A stretch of 64,000 nucleotides of DNA from Clostridia bacterium (GTDB lineage: Bacteria > Bacillota > Clostridia > Christensenellales > CAG-1252), in contig JAFSWQ010000014.1 of the NCBI GenBank assembly GCA_017444385.1, positions 62,001 to 126,000 of the forward strand, written 5' to 3'. The position numbers and the translations under genes are program-made. The notes under the pieces are model-generated. The model had not been told where the DNA came from. It worked only from the letters and a program-made list of their open reading frames with translations, and did no database searches. Of the stretch, positions 53,721 to 63,108 are shown one piece after another. The stretch's first letter is position 1. Each line of letters opens with the position of its first letter.

Positions 53721-55237
53721 AGAATCTCCAAGTTTTTACCGTAAGCCGCTTTAAATTGATTACGGCATTCCAAAGCGTCTTGAATTTCCAAAGAGCAATC
53801 GCCCTCGGATTCGGTTTGCATTATAACGCTGTCGCCCAAAACGTCGCAATTTATGCCCGTTATAAGGCTACACATACTACGGTCGAAACTCTCCGCTATT
53901 TTCAAAAGCACGCCGAGTTTATAAACCGCGCCTATATCTTCCTCGCTGAGCATAGGCATATATCTCTTGAAATCCTCGCTGGGATCGCCTTTCTTATGAG
54001 CGGAAGCCACAAACGCCGCCATAACGATATCCTTTTGTGAAATACCGTAAATGCTGCTGTTAAGGATTATGTACGCGGAATGTTGAGGGTGATCGTAATA
54101 CTTGATAGTAGTACCCGCGTCGTGTAAAATCGCGGCGACTCTCAACACTTTGAAGTAACTGCGGGGCAGTTTATGTAAAACCTTTAATTGCTTAAATAGT
54201 TGCATACTGAGATCCGCCACGTGCTTCGCGTGAGTTTCATTGCTATTAAAATAGCTTATCAAAGTCTGTAAACTATATCCCAAAACGTCGGTGATGGGTT
54301 TTTCGTTCACGCTTGGGACGGCGTATTTGAACATAGCGCCCTCTCTCAATCCGCAACCCGAGATAACTATCTTTTGGAATTTAGCGGTATCCATAACCGC
54401 CTTTATCGCCGACAATGCGGAAGGCAATATATCCGCTCTACCGCTCGAAAGACCTTTTATCTTCATAGTCCTATCGATAGGCAAGACTTTGATCATATTG
54501 TATATCGAATCGAATTCCTTTGCGGGAATGGGATAGTTGTGCGCTTTTTCAAGGGGGTAACGCTTCATTCTACGGCTAATTTTGCCGAGATTTCTGAAAC
54601 TGCCGCCGACGCCTATGAATTGTATTTCGGGATCTACGTTATTGAGCCATTCTATCTCTTCGAGGGACTCTTTAACGAATTCTTCTATCTTTTCGGCTTT
54701 TTCTTCGGGCTTAAGACCGCTTCCCTTGTAAAAATCGGTCAAGGTGACCGAACCGAAAGGCAAAGTCGCCTGAGCCAAAATTGTCTTACGATTATATTGA
54801 ACGAATTGAGTGCTGCCGCCGCCCATATCCATAATGATACCTTTGGGGATATCCATCGAATTGATAACGCCGGTATAGGTGAATTGACCTTCTTCTTCTT
54901 CGGACAAAACTCTCAACTTTATGCCGCAAGTGACGGCGACTTCGTCGAGAAAACTCTTCTTGTTTTTAGCGCATCTGACGGCGGACGTCGCGTAAGCGAG
55001 TATCTTTTCAACGCCGTTACTGTCGCAGAAACGCCTGAACATAGAAAGCGTCTTTTTGGTTTGCTCAATTCTCGAGGGGCGAAGAAATCCGTCGAGTTCC
55101 ATATCCTGACCAAGACGAACGTTTTCCTTTAATTCGTCGAATACTACGAAGTACCCGCCGTCGTAAATGTTAACGAGCACCAACCTCGCGGTATTCGATC
55201 CTAAATCGATTATCGCAATTTTTTCAAAGTTAGCCAT
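53717..55237 (-). CDS. ppx: Ppx/GppA phosphatase-family protein with C-terminal HD domain
   Basis: An exopolyphosphatase/guanosine pentaphosphatase family member of 506 aa. An N-terminal ASKHA fold has IIDLGSNTARLVLV at residue 9 and IMDMGGGSTQF, the phosphate-binding loops. A C-terminal HD-like domain has AAILHDAGTTIKYYDHPQHSAYI and ASAHKKGDPS. It may cleave polyphosphate or (p)ppGpp precursors; which one is not decidable here. A perfect palindrome lies next to its ribosome binding site. Confidence 0.92.
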   Translation of the reverse strand: MANFEKIAIIDLGSNTARLVLVNIYDGGYFVVFDELKENVRLGQDMELDGFLRPSRIEQTKKTLSMFRRFCDSNGVEKILAYATSAVRCAKNKKSFLDEVAVTCGIKLRVLSEEEEGQFTYTGVINSMDIPKGIIMDMGGGSTQFVQYNRKTILAQATLPFGSVTLTDFYKGSGLKPEEKAEKIEEFVKESLEEIEWLNNVDPEIQFIGVGGSFRNLGKISRRMKRYPLEKAHNYPIPAKEFDSIYNMIKVLPIDRTMKIKGLSSGRADILPSALSAIKAVMDTAKFQKIVISGCGLREGAMFKYAVPSVNEKPITDVLGYSLQTLISYFNSNETHAKHVADLSMQLFKQLKVLHKLPRSYFKVLRVAAILHDAGTTIKYYDHPQHSAYIILNSSIYGISQKDIVMAAFVASAHKKGDPSEDFKRYMPMLSEEDIGAVYKLGVLLKIAESFDRSMCSLITGINCDVLGDSVIMQTESEGDCSLEIQDALECRNQFKAAYGKNLEIL

Positions 55238-55247
55238 AAAAATCTCC

Positions 55248-55261
55248 TGTAGTTAACTACA
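55248..55261. promoter_or_regulatory. Perfect 14-bp palindrome upstream of ppx
   Basis: TGTAGTTAACTACA lies between a TATAAT box (about 55286-55291, no clear -35) and the AGGAG site of ppx. It could be an operator or a small mRNA hairpin. Confidence 0.45.
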
Positions 55262-55306
55262 ATTCTCGAAATTTTACTTTGGGATATTATAACAAGTATT
55301 TATATA

Positions 55307-55350
55307 ATAAAAATGAAGTTAATGATATTTTAGTCATATCTTAACTTCAT
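55307..55350 (-). terminator. Terminator after rnfB
   Basis: Long arms ATGAAGTTAA / TTAACTTCAT, extended by ATATGA/TATCAT with a bulge, are followed by TTTTTATT on the minus strand. Confidence 0.8.
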
Positions 55351-55384
55351 CTTAATAATACTGCGTTATATAACTACCGATTTA

Positions 55385-56221
55385 TCAGTCGAACACCTTC
55401 TTGATACATTTGCTCGGGCACTTCTCCGCGCATTTCCCGCAACCTATGCACTTGGTATAATCTATTACCGCGAGGTTATCTACGACGGTGATTGCGCCTT
55501 CACTACAATTACGGGCGCACATGCCGCAACCTATACAACCCGCTTTACAATAACTTCTCACGTCCTTGCCTTTTTCATGGTTGGAACAAGCGACGTAATA
55601 CTTCGCGCTCTTGGGTACGGGCTGAATGAGTTTCTTCGGGCAGTGGGACGCGCAAACGCCGCAATTCACGCACTTATCGAGATTGATATTCGAGTAACCT
55701 TTGTTGTTGTCTATCTCAGCCGCGTTGTGGTGGCAAACGTTGGTACAAGTTCCCGCCGCCATACAGCCTACGGGACAAGCCTTTCGACCGCCCGCGAGAA
55801 GCTGCATACTTTGACAATCGCCGTAACCTTGATAGTCGTATTTTTCCTTACATTGAGTACCGCCGTTACACTTTACCACGTAAACGGTCTCTTCACCCGC
55901 GTCGCCCGAGCCTAACAAAGCGGCTATATACGCCTTGTTCTCTTTCGAGGTGGCGTTACACGAAGAAACGCTCGCCTCGCCTTTTACGAGGGCTTCCGCG
56001 AAAGCGTCGCACCCGGCGAAACCGCAACCGCCGCAATTAGCGCCCGACAAATGAGCGCGCACGTCGGTAACTCTTTCGTCGACGGATACCTTGAATTTGT
56101 TGGACAAAAACGCGAGCAATACCGCGAACACCGCGCCAAGCACGAAAAGTATGCCTGCGGGTATAAGTATTTGCGCGTAAACGGGAAGATCCGTGAAAAC
56201 TATTGCGTTCAATAAGTTCAT
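55385..56221 (-). CDS. rnfB: Rnf complex subunit RnfB
   Basis: The iron-sulfur entry subunit that accepts electrons from reduced ferredoxin. At 278 aa it has one N-terminal helix (residues 12-35), then the CGGCGFAGCDAF cluster motif, the CPVGCMAAGTC region, and ferredoxin domains with CVNCGVCASHCP, CIGCGMCARNC and CIGCGKCAEKCP. It is the last gene of rnfCDGEAB. Confidence 0.97.
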   Translation of the reverse strand: MNLLNAIVFTDLPVYAQILIPAGILFVLGAVFAVLLAFLSNKFKVSVDERVTDVRAHLSGANCGGCGFAGCDAFAEALVKGEASVSSCNATSKENKAYIAALLGSGDAGEETVYVVKCNGGTQCKEKYDYQGYGDCQSMQLLAGGRKACPVGCMAAGTCTNVCHHNAAEIDNNKGYSNINLDKCVNCGVCASHCPKKLIQPVPKSAKYYVACSNHEKGKDVRSYCKAGCIGCGMCARNCSEGAITVVDNLAVIDYTKCIGCGKCAEKCPSKCIKKVFD

Positions 56222-56233
56222 AATTCCCTCCTC

Positions 56234-56815
56234 TTAAATACCGAACATACCGCTGAACGCGCCGAAAGCCATACTCATTATACTTGCGGCGATGAGCGTT
56301 ATAGGGAACCCTTGGAAATGTTCGGGGATATCGCTGTCTCTCAAACGTTCTCTTATACCGGCAAGAAGCAGTATCGCGAGGGTAAAGCCAACGCCCGAGA
56401 AGACACCGTTCAAGAAGCTTTGCAAAAGGTTATAGGATTTGGTTATATTGAGTAACGCGACGCCCAAAACAGCGCAGTTGGTGGTTATCAAAGGAAGATA
56501 AACGCCGAGAGCCGAATAGAGAGCGGGGGAAACCTTCTTTATGACGATCTCTACCGATTGAACGAGACCGGCTATAATCAATATAAACGCGATGGTCTGC
56601 AAGAACGCGTCGAGCCCCAAAGGGACGAGAACGTATTTGTTGATCATATAAGTAAACACCGAAGCAAGCCCCATAACGAAGGTGACCGCGAGACCCATAC
56701 CCAAAGCGGTGTCGGTTTTTTTACTCACGCCTATAAAGGGACAAATACCCAAGAATTGACTTAATACGAAGTTGTTGACAAATATTGCGCCTATTATCAA
56801 AAACAAGTACGACAT
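56234..56815 (-). CDS. rnfA: Rnf complex subunit RnfA
   Basis: 193 aa with six membrane helices, the NqrE/RnfA fold. It contains FVNNFVLSQFLGICPFIGVSK and the inverted-half partner LITTNCAVLGVALL; each half supplies the cysteines for an intramembrane iron-sulfur cluster in the known structures. It overlaps rnfE by one base (TAATG). Confidence 0.97.
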   Translation of the reverse strand: MSYLFLIIGAIFVNNFVLSQFLGICPFIGVSKKTDTALGMGLAVTFVMGLASVFTYMINKYVLVPLGLDAFLQTIAFILIIAGLVQSVEIVIKKVSPALYSALGVYLPLITTNCAVLGVALLNITKSYNLLQSFLNGVFSGVGFTLAILLLAGIRERLRDSDIPEHFQGFPITLIAASIMSMAFGAFSGMFGI

Positions 56816-57471
56816 TATTCATTCACCTCCGCGATCTCGATTTCTTTTTCCTCGCTCGACTTGGAATTCTTTTTATCCTTTCTTCCCACGAGATAGTTGA
56901 TAAGAGCCATCATAAATCCGTAGACGAGGAAGCCGCCTGCGGGAAGAATGAATATAGTCATCGTGATACCCGAGTTGACGAGAGGGGTTATTTCCATACC
57001 GAAGAAGGAACCCGATCCGAAGAATTCTCTTATGATACCTATCGTGGTTATGGAAAGAGTGAAGCCCAAACCCATCGAAACGCCGTCTATCGCGCTATCG
57101 AATATCTTATTCACCGAAGCGAACGCGTCGGCGCGAGCCAAAATGATACAGTTGACGACAATCAAAGGCAGGAACAAACCTAACGATTGATACAAGGAAT
57201 ACATATATTTGCGCATTACCATTTCCACGACGGTAACGAAGGTCGCGATAATTAAAACGTACGCGGGGATACGCACTTTGTCGGGAATGACGTTTCTCAA
57301 CAACGAAACCATCATATTCGAACAAAGCAAAACGAATATGACCGCGCCGCCCATCGCAATACCGTTCATCGCGGTAGTAGTTATCGCGAGAGTGGGACAG
57401 GTGCCTAAAACCAATCTGAACGTAGGATTTTGAGTCAATACGCCGTTTTTTACTATTTCGAGTTTTTTCAT
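56815..57471 (-). CDS. rnfE: Rnf complex subunit RnfE
   Basis: 218 aa with six membrane helices, pairing with RnfA. I start at 57471, where ATG overlaps the rnfG stop and GGAGG lies inside the rnfG end; a longer frame from 57507 would begin within rnfG. Key stretches are VLGTCPTLAITTTAMNG and LIVVNCIILARADAFAS. The tail is acidic. Confidence 0.96.
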   Translation of the reverse strand: MKKLEIVKNGVLTQNPTFRLVLGTCPTLAITTTAMNGIAMGGAVIFVLLCSNMMVSLLRNVIPDKVRIPAYVLIIATFVTVVEMVMRKYMYSLYQSLGLFLPLIVVNCIILARADAFASVNKIFDSAIDGVSMGLGFTLSITTIGIIREFFGSGSFFGMEITPLVNSGITMTIFILPAGGFLVYGFMMALINYLVGRKDKKNSKSSEEKEIEIAEVNE

Positions 57472-58064
57472 TATTGCTCTCCTCCTTTCGCGTTGTTCAA
57501 ATACCAACCTACGGCGACGTTTACCGCGTTAATCAATGCGGTGGAACTTTTACTTGCGCCCGTGACCATAGCCACTTGATCGTCCTCTTTCGCCGAGCCT
57601 TTAACGCCCGTTATTTTATCCATCGCGTTCAAATCCTTTTGATAGAATTGAGAAAGCATATCTTCCTTAAAAGCGCGGGTGCCTACGCCCGGCGTCTCGC
57701 CGTGAGTGTACGCGGCAATTTTAACGATTTTATAATCGGTTATATTAACGAGTATTTCAAAGCCGCTCGAATAACCGCCGTCACCCGTACAGTGAATGAC
57801 ATAGGCGTCCCCTGCCTTGAAAACGTTAATTATCGAGCCGTTTTCGAAGCCTTGATCGAAGCCCGTCAAGTCCACTTTTTGAAGCGCCTCTTCGCCTTCG
57901 TAGACCTTGGTTTGCTTGATCTTATCGGTAAGCCTCGCCATTTCTTCTTCGGCGGATATTTTGGTAAACGAATTAACGAGTCCCAATAATCCTCCCGCCG
58001 CGAGAGCGATTATACCCAAGACGAGAATAGCGATTAAAATATCTTTTACGAGAGTTTTATTCAT
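57471..58064 (-). CDS. rnfG: Rnf complex subunit RnfG (FMN-binding)
   Basis: 197 aa with one N-terminal helix and an extracytoplasmic FMN_bind domain. FMN is normally bound covalently through Thr in an S/T-G-A-T motif; here the motif at 168-171 reads TGAS, with Ser171 in the attachment position. GETPGVGTRA matches the second conserved block. It lies 1 base after rnfD. The ApbE flavin transferase that would act on it is not in this window. Confidence 0.95.
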   Translation of the reverse strand: MNKTLVKDILIAILVLGIIALAAGGLLGLVNSFTKISAEEEMARLTDKIKQTKVYEGEEALQKVDLTGFDQGFENGSIINVFKAGDAYVIHCTGDGGYSSGFEILVNITDYKIVKIAAYTHGETPGVGTRAFKEDMLSQFYQKDLNAMDKITGVKGSAKEDDQVAMVTGASKSSTALINAVNVAVGWYLNNAKGGEQ

Positions 58065-58065
58065 A

Positions 58066-59070
58066 CTATTTCGCCTCCTTTACCTTTTCTTTCTTTTGTT
58101 TGCCGAAAGGCTTGGGCAATATGAATTTATCAAGCAAAGGCGTCAATATGTTCATAAGGACTATAGCGAAGGAAACTCCCTCTGGATAGCCGCCGAAACT
58201 CCTTATCAACGCGGTAAGGAAGCCGCAACCGAAAGCGTATATCATTACGCCCCAGAAAGTATTGGGCGAAGTGCTGTAATCGGTAGCCATAAAGATGGAA
58301 CCTAACATAAGACCGCCGCTGAACAGCAATAGCGGCAACTCCGCTCCGTTTTGGAATTTACCAAACACCAACGTAAAGAAAGCGGTAGTGGCGATAAATA
58401 CGACGGGTATCTTCCAATCGATTATCTTTCTTATAGCGAGGAATATACCGCCGATCAACAATGCCAACGCGCTCGTTTCGCCTAAACTTCCGCCCGTTCG
58501 CCCTAAAAACGCGTCGAGTACGGGTACGATGACTGAATCGTCCGAAAGCCGGGTTGCCGAGGTGACGACCGCAACGCCGTCCGCGCCTTTCAAAGCGCAC
58601 TCGAAGTACTTGAACGCCTCGCCGTTCGCCCAATTTATGGGGCTGACGAACGAAGTCATAAAGCCCGCCCAAGCGAGCAACAGGAATATTCTCGCGGTGA
58701 GCGCGGGATTTGCAAAATTACGACCGATACCGCCGAAAAGCATTTTTACGACCATCGTGGCGAAGAAACCGCCTATTATGGGGACGTAAAAAGGAACTGT
58801 AACGGGAAGGTTGAGTCCAAGCAAAACGCCTGTGACCACCGCCGAAAAGTCGCCGATAGTCTGCTTGCGTTTGCGCATCATATTATAGAGCGCTTCCCCG
58901 AATACCGCGGCGCCCACGCTCAAAAGAGTGATGAACAACGCGTAAAAACCGTAAAACACGACGGACGCGATTACAGCGGGCAATAAAGCGATAACGACTT
59001 CGATCATTATGCTTCTCGTCGTAGGTCTAGCGGTTATATGAGGGGATACCGACATTTGAAGATTTTTCAT
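58066..59070 (-). CDS. rnfD: Rnf complex subunit RnfD
   Basis: 334 aa with about ten membrane helices (NqrB/RnfD family). It holds the covalent-FMN site VVTSAT with Thr173, and the conserved GGIGRNFANPALTAR loop near residue 115. It overlaps rnfC by 4 bases. It passes electrons across the membrane domain with RnfG. Confidence 0.96.
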   Translation of the reverse strand: MKNLQMSVSPHITARPTTRSIMIEVVIALLPAVIASVVFYGFYALFITLLSVGAAVFGEALYNMMRKRKQTIGDFSAVVTGVLLGLNLPVTVPFYVPIIGGFFATMVVKMLFGGIGRNFANPALTARIFLLLAWAGFMTSFVSPINWANGEAFKYFECALKGADGVAVVTSATRLSDDSVIVPVLDAFLGRTGGSLGETSALALLIGGIFLAIRKIIDWKIPVVFIATTAFFTLVFGKFQNGAELPLLLFSGGLMLGSIFMATDYSTSPNTFWGVMIYAFGCGFLTALIRSFGGYPEGVSFAIVLMNILTPLLDKFILPKPFGKQKKEKVKEAK

Positions 59071-60377
59071 TTATTACCTCCTTTCGCCGCTTTCTTCGCC
59101 GCTTCCGCCTTAAACATTATCTTCGCTTTCTTAATGCTCGCGACCAAAGGTCTCTTCGCGGGGCAGGAATACGAACAACAACCGCATTCTATGCAGTTCA
59201 TAACGTTGAGCTTTTCAAGTTCGTCCGCCGCTTCTCTGTTTACCACCCTCTCTATCATCATAGGCATAAGATGCATAGGGCAGGCTTTTGCGCAGCGGGA
59301 ACAGTTGATACATTGGCTGATTTCGCTTTCGTTGAGTTCCTCTTCTTTTAAGAACAACAACGAGGACGTACCTTTACAAACTGAGGGCAAAAGGTTCGCT
59401 TGAGAAAATCCCATCATAGGACCTCCGCTTATGACTTTTCTTATCTCTTCGCCCACGTCCGAATAATCGAAGATATCCTGATATCTTACGCCCGTTTTAA
59501 CGAGGTAGTTGCCGCCTGCGGCTCCACGCCCCGAAACGGTCATAACCCTTTCGTAAAGAGGCTTATTCAGCGCGACAGCCTCATATATGGAATACGCCGT
59601 ATGTAAGTTATCTACGATAACGCCGACAGCCGAAGGCAAAGCGCCCATAGGTACGGTACGACGAAGGATCGCGTAGATCAATTGTTTCTCTGCGCCCTGC
59701 GGATACTTGGCTTTCAAAGGAACCACTTTTATCTTATCGGTTTCCATATTCGCCATTATTTCAAGCGCGCGAGGCTTGTTGTCTTCTATACCGATATACG
59801 CCTCTTCCACGCCTAAAGCGGTCATCATATACTCGACGCCCTTGAATATCTCGGCGGGTTTTTCGAGCATAAGACGATAGTCGCAGGTGATATAAGGCTC
59901 GCACTCGGCAGCGTTAATGAGCAATACGTCGATTTTCTCTTTTGGTGCAAACTTCACGTGAGTTGGAAAAGTCGCGCCGCCCATACCTACGATACCTGCT
60001 TCGAAAATACGCTTCTTTATCGCTTCCTTATCGTTGACGTCGATAGGCTCGAGGGTGACCTCTTCGTATTTACGATCGTTTTCCACTACTACGTGTACGG
60101 CGGAGCCGCCTATCGCGGTGGGATTGTTGACGATAGCTTTAACGGTACCGCTAACCGACGAAAAGACGTTGGCGGATACGAAACCCGAAGCCTCGCCTAT
60201 GAGTTGCCCCCTAAGCACTCTGTCCCCGACGTTTACAGCGGGTTTCGCAGGTGCGCCGATATGTTGCGACATAGAAAAGTACAACGTGTCGGGGCAAGGA
60301 AACTCCTTAATCGGGAAATCCTGAGATAACGATTTATTGGCGTTTGGATGAACGCCGCGTTTGAATGTGATACGCAC
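59067..60377 (-). CDS. rnfC: Rnf complex subunit RnfC
   Basis: The NADH-side subunit, 436 aa. It has an N-terminal barrel-sandwich region (IGAPAKPAVNVGDRVLRGQLIG), an NADH/FMN Rossmann-like part with GIVGMGGATFPTHVK, a SLBB-like stretch (VSGRGAAGGNYLVKTG), and two 4Fe-4S motifs, CINCSRCAKACP and CIECGCCSYSCP. The start codon is GTG, placed 5 bases from a GGAGG site. It opens the rnfCDGEAB operon, a ferredoxin:NAD+ oxidoreductase that pumps Na+ or H+. Confidence 0.97.
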   Translation of the reverse strand: MRITFKRGVHPNANKSLSQDFPIKEFPCPDTLYFSMSQHIGAPAKPAVNVGDRVLRGQLIGEASGFVSANVFSSVSGTVKAIVNNPTAIGGSAVHVVVENDRKYEEVTLEPIDVNDKEAIKKRIFEAGIVGMGGATFPTHVKFAPKEKIDVLLINAAECEPYITCDYRLMLEKPAEIFKGVEYMMTALGVEEAYIGIEDNKPRALEIMANMETDKIKVVPLKAKYPQGAEKQLIYAILRRTVPMGALPSAVGVIVDNLHTAYSIYEAVALNKPLYERVMTVSGRGAAGGNYLVKTGVRYQDIFDYSDVGEEIRKVISGGPMMGFSQANLLPSVCKGTSSLLFLKEEELNESEISQCINCSRCAKACPMHLMPMMIERVVNREAADELEKLNVMNCIECGCCSYSCPAKRPLVASIKKAKIMFKAEAAKKAAKGGNK

Positions 60378-60420
60378 GATGACCTCCGAATATGATTTTG
60401 GATATAATTATCAATATATT

Positions 60421-60449
60421 ATTTTAACACTTTTCTCTATATAAGTAAA
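60421..60449 (-). promoter_or_regulatory. Promoter for the rnf operon
   Basis: TTTACT and TAAAAT with a 17-base spacer on the minus strand, 44 bases before the rnfC GTG. Confidence 0.6.
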
Positions 60450-60497
60450 TAGAAAAAATTTCATTTTTTACGTTTTTCGCGTTTTTAAGCGTAAGCC

Positions 60498-60530
60498 GTC
60501 GTTTTTTCAAGCGATATTATTAAAAACGAC
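60498..60530. other. Hairpin in the rnfC-serC divergent gap
   Basis: A perfect 9-bp inverted repeat (GTCGTTTTT / AAAAACGAC) with a 15-base loop. It has no following T tract, so is not an ordinary terminator. The rest of 60378-60740 shows only the two divergent promoters in AT-rich sequence. Confidence 0.4.
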
Positions 60531-60676
60531 AAATTGTTTTTTTAAGAAAAGCCCTGATTCTTCAAAAACTTTTGCATATTTAATCAAAAAAATCGACTAT
60601 TATGCATATTATCCGAGCGTTTTCCGTTCTTTCGAAAAATATTTGAAATATTTTCGCTTTTTACCCTCTTTTCGCT

Positions 60677-60705
60677 TTGAACTATTCGGCGAAGTGGTTT
60701 ATAAT
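60677..60705 (+). promoter_or_regulatory. Promoter for serC-serA
   Basis: TTGAAC and a perfect TATAAT with a 17-base spacer, 35 bases before the serC ATG. Confidence 0.78.
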
Positions 60706-60740
60706 AATTAGGATATGAAAATCATAAAAGGAGAACTATA

Positions 60741-61814
60741 ATGACGGTTTACAATTTTGCGGCGGGTCCTTCCCAAATGTTCAAAGAAGTTTTAGAGCAA
60801 GCCGCAAACGAAATGCTCGATTACAACGGTACGGGTATGGGCGTTGTGGAAATGAGCCACAGAAGCAAACCCTTCCAAGCTATACAAGACGAGGCGGAAG
60901 CCTTATTCAGAGAATTATTGAATATTCCCGAAAATTATTCGGTTTTGTTTATGACGGGCGGCGGTTCAACTCAATTCGACGCCGTACCTTTGAACTTATT
61001 AGTCAAGGGTAAAGCCGACTATCTCGACACGGGCAATTTTGCTAATAAAGCGATGAAAGCGGCTATGAGATACGGCGATATAAGATGCGTTGCTTCTTCA
61101 AAAGCCGACGTTTATACCTATATTCCCAAGGTCACGAGAGCCGACTTCGATCCGGATGCAGACTACGTTCATATCACGTCCAACAACACGATCTTCGGCA
61201 CGAGGTTCAAGGAATTCCCCGATACCCCCACCCCATTGGTTTGCGATATGAGTTCGGAAATATTGTCGAGAAGAATCGACGTTTCCAAATTCGGCGTTAT
61301 ATACGCGGGCGCTCAAAAGAACATCTCGGGCGCGGGCGTTACCGTCGTTATCATAAGAAACGACCTTATCGGCAACGCTAAGCCCATTTGCCCTATTATG
61401 CTCAACTACAAGACCTATGCGGATAACGGCAGTATGTACAATACTCCCCCCTGCTATTCCATCTATTTGGCTATGCTCACTTTACGCCATCTTAAAAAGT
61501 TGGGCGGCGTGGACGCTATCAACGTTATAAACGAGCGCAAAGCGAAGAAACTATACGACTTTATCGACAACACGAATTTCTATACCAACAAAGTCAACAA
61601 GGAAGATCGCTCGATAATGAACGTTCCTTTCGTTTGCGCTACGCCTGAATTGGACGCTAAATTCGTCAAAGAAGCGGGTGAAAACGGTCTCGTATCCATC
61701 AAAGGGCACCGTCTCGTAGGCGGTATGAGAGCAAGCATCTACAACGCTATGCCCGAAGAAGGAGTGGACGCGTTGATAGATTTTATGAAGAAATTCGAAT
61801 TACAAAATTCTTAA
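60741..61814 (+). CDS. serC: Phosphoserine aminotransferase
   Basis: A PLP enzyme that converts 3-phosphohydroxypyruvate to phosphoserine. The 357 aa protein starts VYNFAAGPSQM, has the phosphate-contact segment EMSHRSK and the PLP Lys in YAGAQKNISGAG, and ends with HRLVGGMRASIYNAM. AAAGGAG lies 8 bases before the ATG. It runs directly into serA. Confidence 0.97.
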   Translation: MTVYNFAAGPSQMFKEVLEQAANEMLDYNGTGMGVVEMSHRSKPFQAIQDEAEALFRELLNIPENYSVLFMTGGGSTQFDAVPLNLLVKGKADYLDTGNFANKAMKAAMRYGDIRCVASSKADVYTYIPKVTRADFDPDADYVHITSNNTIFGTRFKEFPDTPTPLVCDMSSEILSRRIDVSKFGVIYAGAQKNISGAGVTVVIIRNDLIGNAKPICPIMLNYKTYADNGSMYNTPPCYSIYLAMLTLRHLKKLGGVDAINVINERKAKKLYDFIDNTNFYTNKVNKEDRSIMNVPFVCATPELDAKFVKEAGENGLVSIKGHRLVGGMRASIYNAMPEEGVDALIDFMKKFELQNS

Positions 61815-61824
61815 CGAGGCGATT

Positions 61825-62955
61825 ATGTTTAACGTAAAACTTTTGAATTCCATAAGCAACAGCGTTTACGACGTTTTGGGTTCCTCTTACACGTTAGGGG
61901 AATTCGAGAATCCCGACGCTATTTTGGTTAGAAGCGCGAATATGCACGATTACGCTATCCCCGAATCCCTTCTTGCGGTGGCGAGAGCGGGCGCAGGCGT
62001 AAATAACATTCCTTTGGAACAAATGGCGGAAAAGGGCGTGGTCGTATTCAATACGCCGGGCGCAAACGCAAACGCCGTTAAAGAGTTGGTCGTATGCGCT
62101 CTTCTTCTCTCCTGCCGTAAAGTTTACGAAGGTATCAAATGGGCGGAAGGCTTAAAAGGCGCGGACGACGCCGCTAAACAAGTGGAAAGTGGCAAAAAGG
62201 CGTTCGTAGGTCCAGAAATATTCAACAAAACGTTGGGTATCATAGGCGCCGGCGCTATCGGCGGATTGGTCGCAAACGCGGCTATCGCTTTGGGAATGAA
62301 AGCGGTCATCTACGATCCCTTCCTTTCGGATAGAATTAAGGCGCATATCGACCAAAAAGCGTTCTATGCGGACAGCAAAGAAGCGGTGTTCGAAGTATCC
62401 GATTTCATCACGTTGCACCTTCCCTTAAACGACGCTACGAGAGATACGATAAATGCGGAAGCGATTTCAATAATGAAAGACGGCGTAAGAATAATCAACT
62501 GCGCGAGAGGTGAACTCGTCAACAACGACGCGTTAAAGGCGGCGTTAAAGTCGGGTAAAGTGGCTAAATACGTCACCGACTTCCCCAACGGCGAAATAAT
62601 AGGCGAAGAAAACGTCATCGCTATCCCTCACTTGGGCGCGTCTACCCCCGAGTCCGAGGACAACTGCGCGGTGATGGCTTGCGAGGAATTGAAAGAGTAT
62701 CTCGAAAACGGCAATATAATCAACAGCGTAAATATGCCGAGCTTGAATAAACAAGACAAAGGCAAATACAGACTTACCGTTATCGCGAAAGAGGACGAAC
62801 AAGAAGCGGTCGAAACGAAGGCTGTAAAACTCAAATCAACGGGTTCCGCGAAGGCGGTCAAAAAGGGCTACGCGTATTATATATTCGATATGGACGAATA
62901 TCCCGACACCGAGATTGTCAACGCTATCCCCGCGGTTAGAAAGAGGTTGCTCTAA
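61825..62955 (+). CDS. serA: D-3-phosphoglycerate dehydrogenase
   Basis: First step of serine synthesis. The 376 aa protein has a substrate-binding domain (ILVRSANMHD), the NAD-binding GIIGAGAIGGLVANAA motif, catalytic Arg in INCARGELVN and His in AIPHLGAST. The last 70 residues are a short ACT-like region that reads as variant or reduced, so allosteric control by serine is uncertain. It lies 10 bases after serC; no serB is in the window. Confidence 0.95.
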   Translation: MFNVKLLNSISNSVYDVLGSSYTLGEFENPDAILVRSANMHDYAIPESLLAVARAGAGVNNIPLEQMAEKGVVVFNTPGANANAVKELVVCALLLSCRKVYEGIKWAEGLKGADDAAKQVESGKKAFVGPEIFNKTLGIIGAGAIGGLVANAAIALGMKAVIYDPFLSDRIKAHIDQKAFYADSKEAVFEVSDFITLHLPLNDATRDTINAEAISIMKDGVRIINCARGELVNNDALKAALKSGKVAKYVTDFPNGEIIGEENVIAIPHLGASTPESEDNCAVMACEELKEYLENGNIINSVNMPSLNKQDKGKYRLTVIAKEDEQEAVETKAVKLKSTGSAKAVKKGYAYYIFDMDEYPDTEIVNAIPAVRKRLL

Positions 62956-62972
62956 AATCTTTATTGCACGAT

Positions 62973-62999
62973 AAAAGGACTGCTCGCGCAGTCCTTTTT
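62973..62999 (+). terminator. Terminator after serA
   Basis: AAAAGGACTGC-TCGC-GCAGTCC followed by TTTTT; the stem is perfect. Confidence 0.93.
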
Positions 63000-63108
63000 G
63001 TTTTTGTTAATAATCGCAATCAACAATGATAGCTCATTATTCAAAGGCGTTTAAGCATAATAATTATAAAAATCATTACGCTTCCTTTTTTACGACTTAA
63101 AAAAGTTC

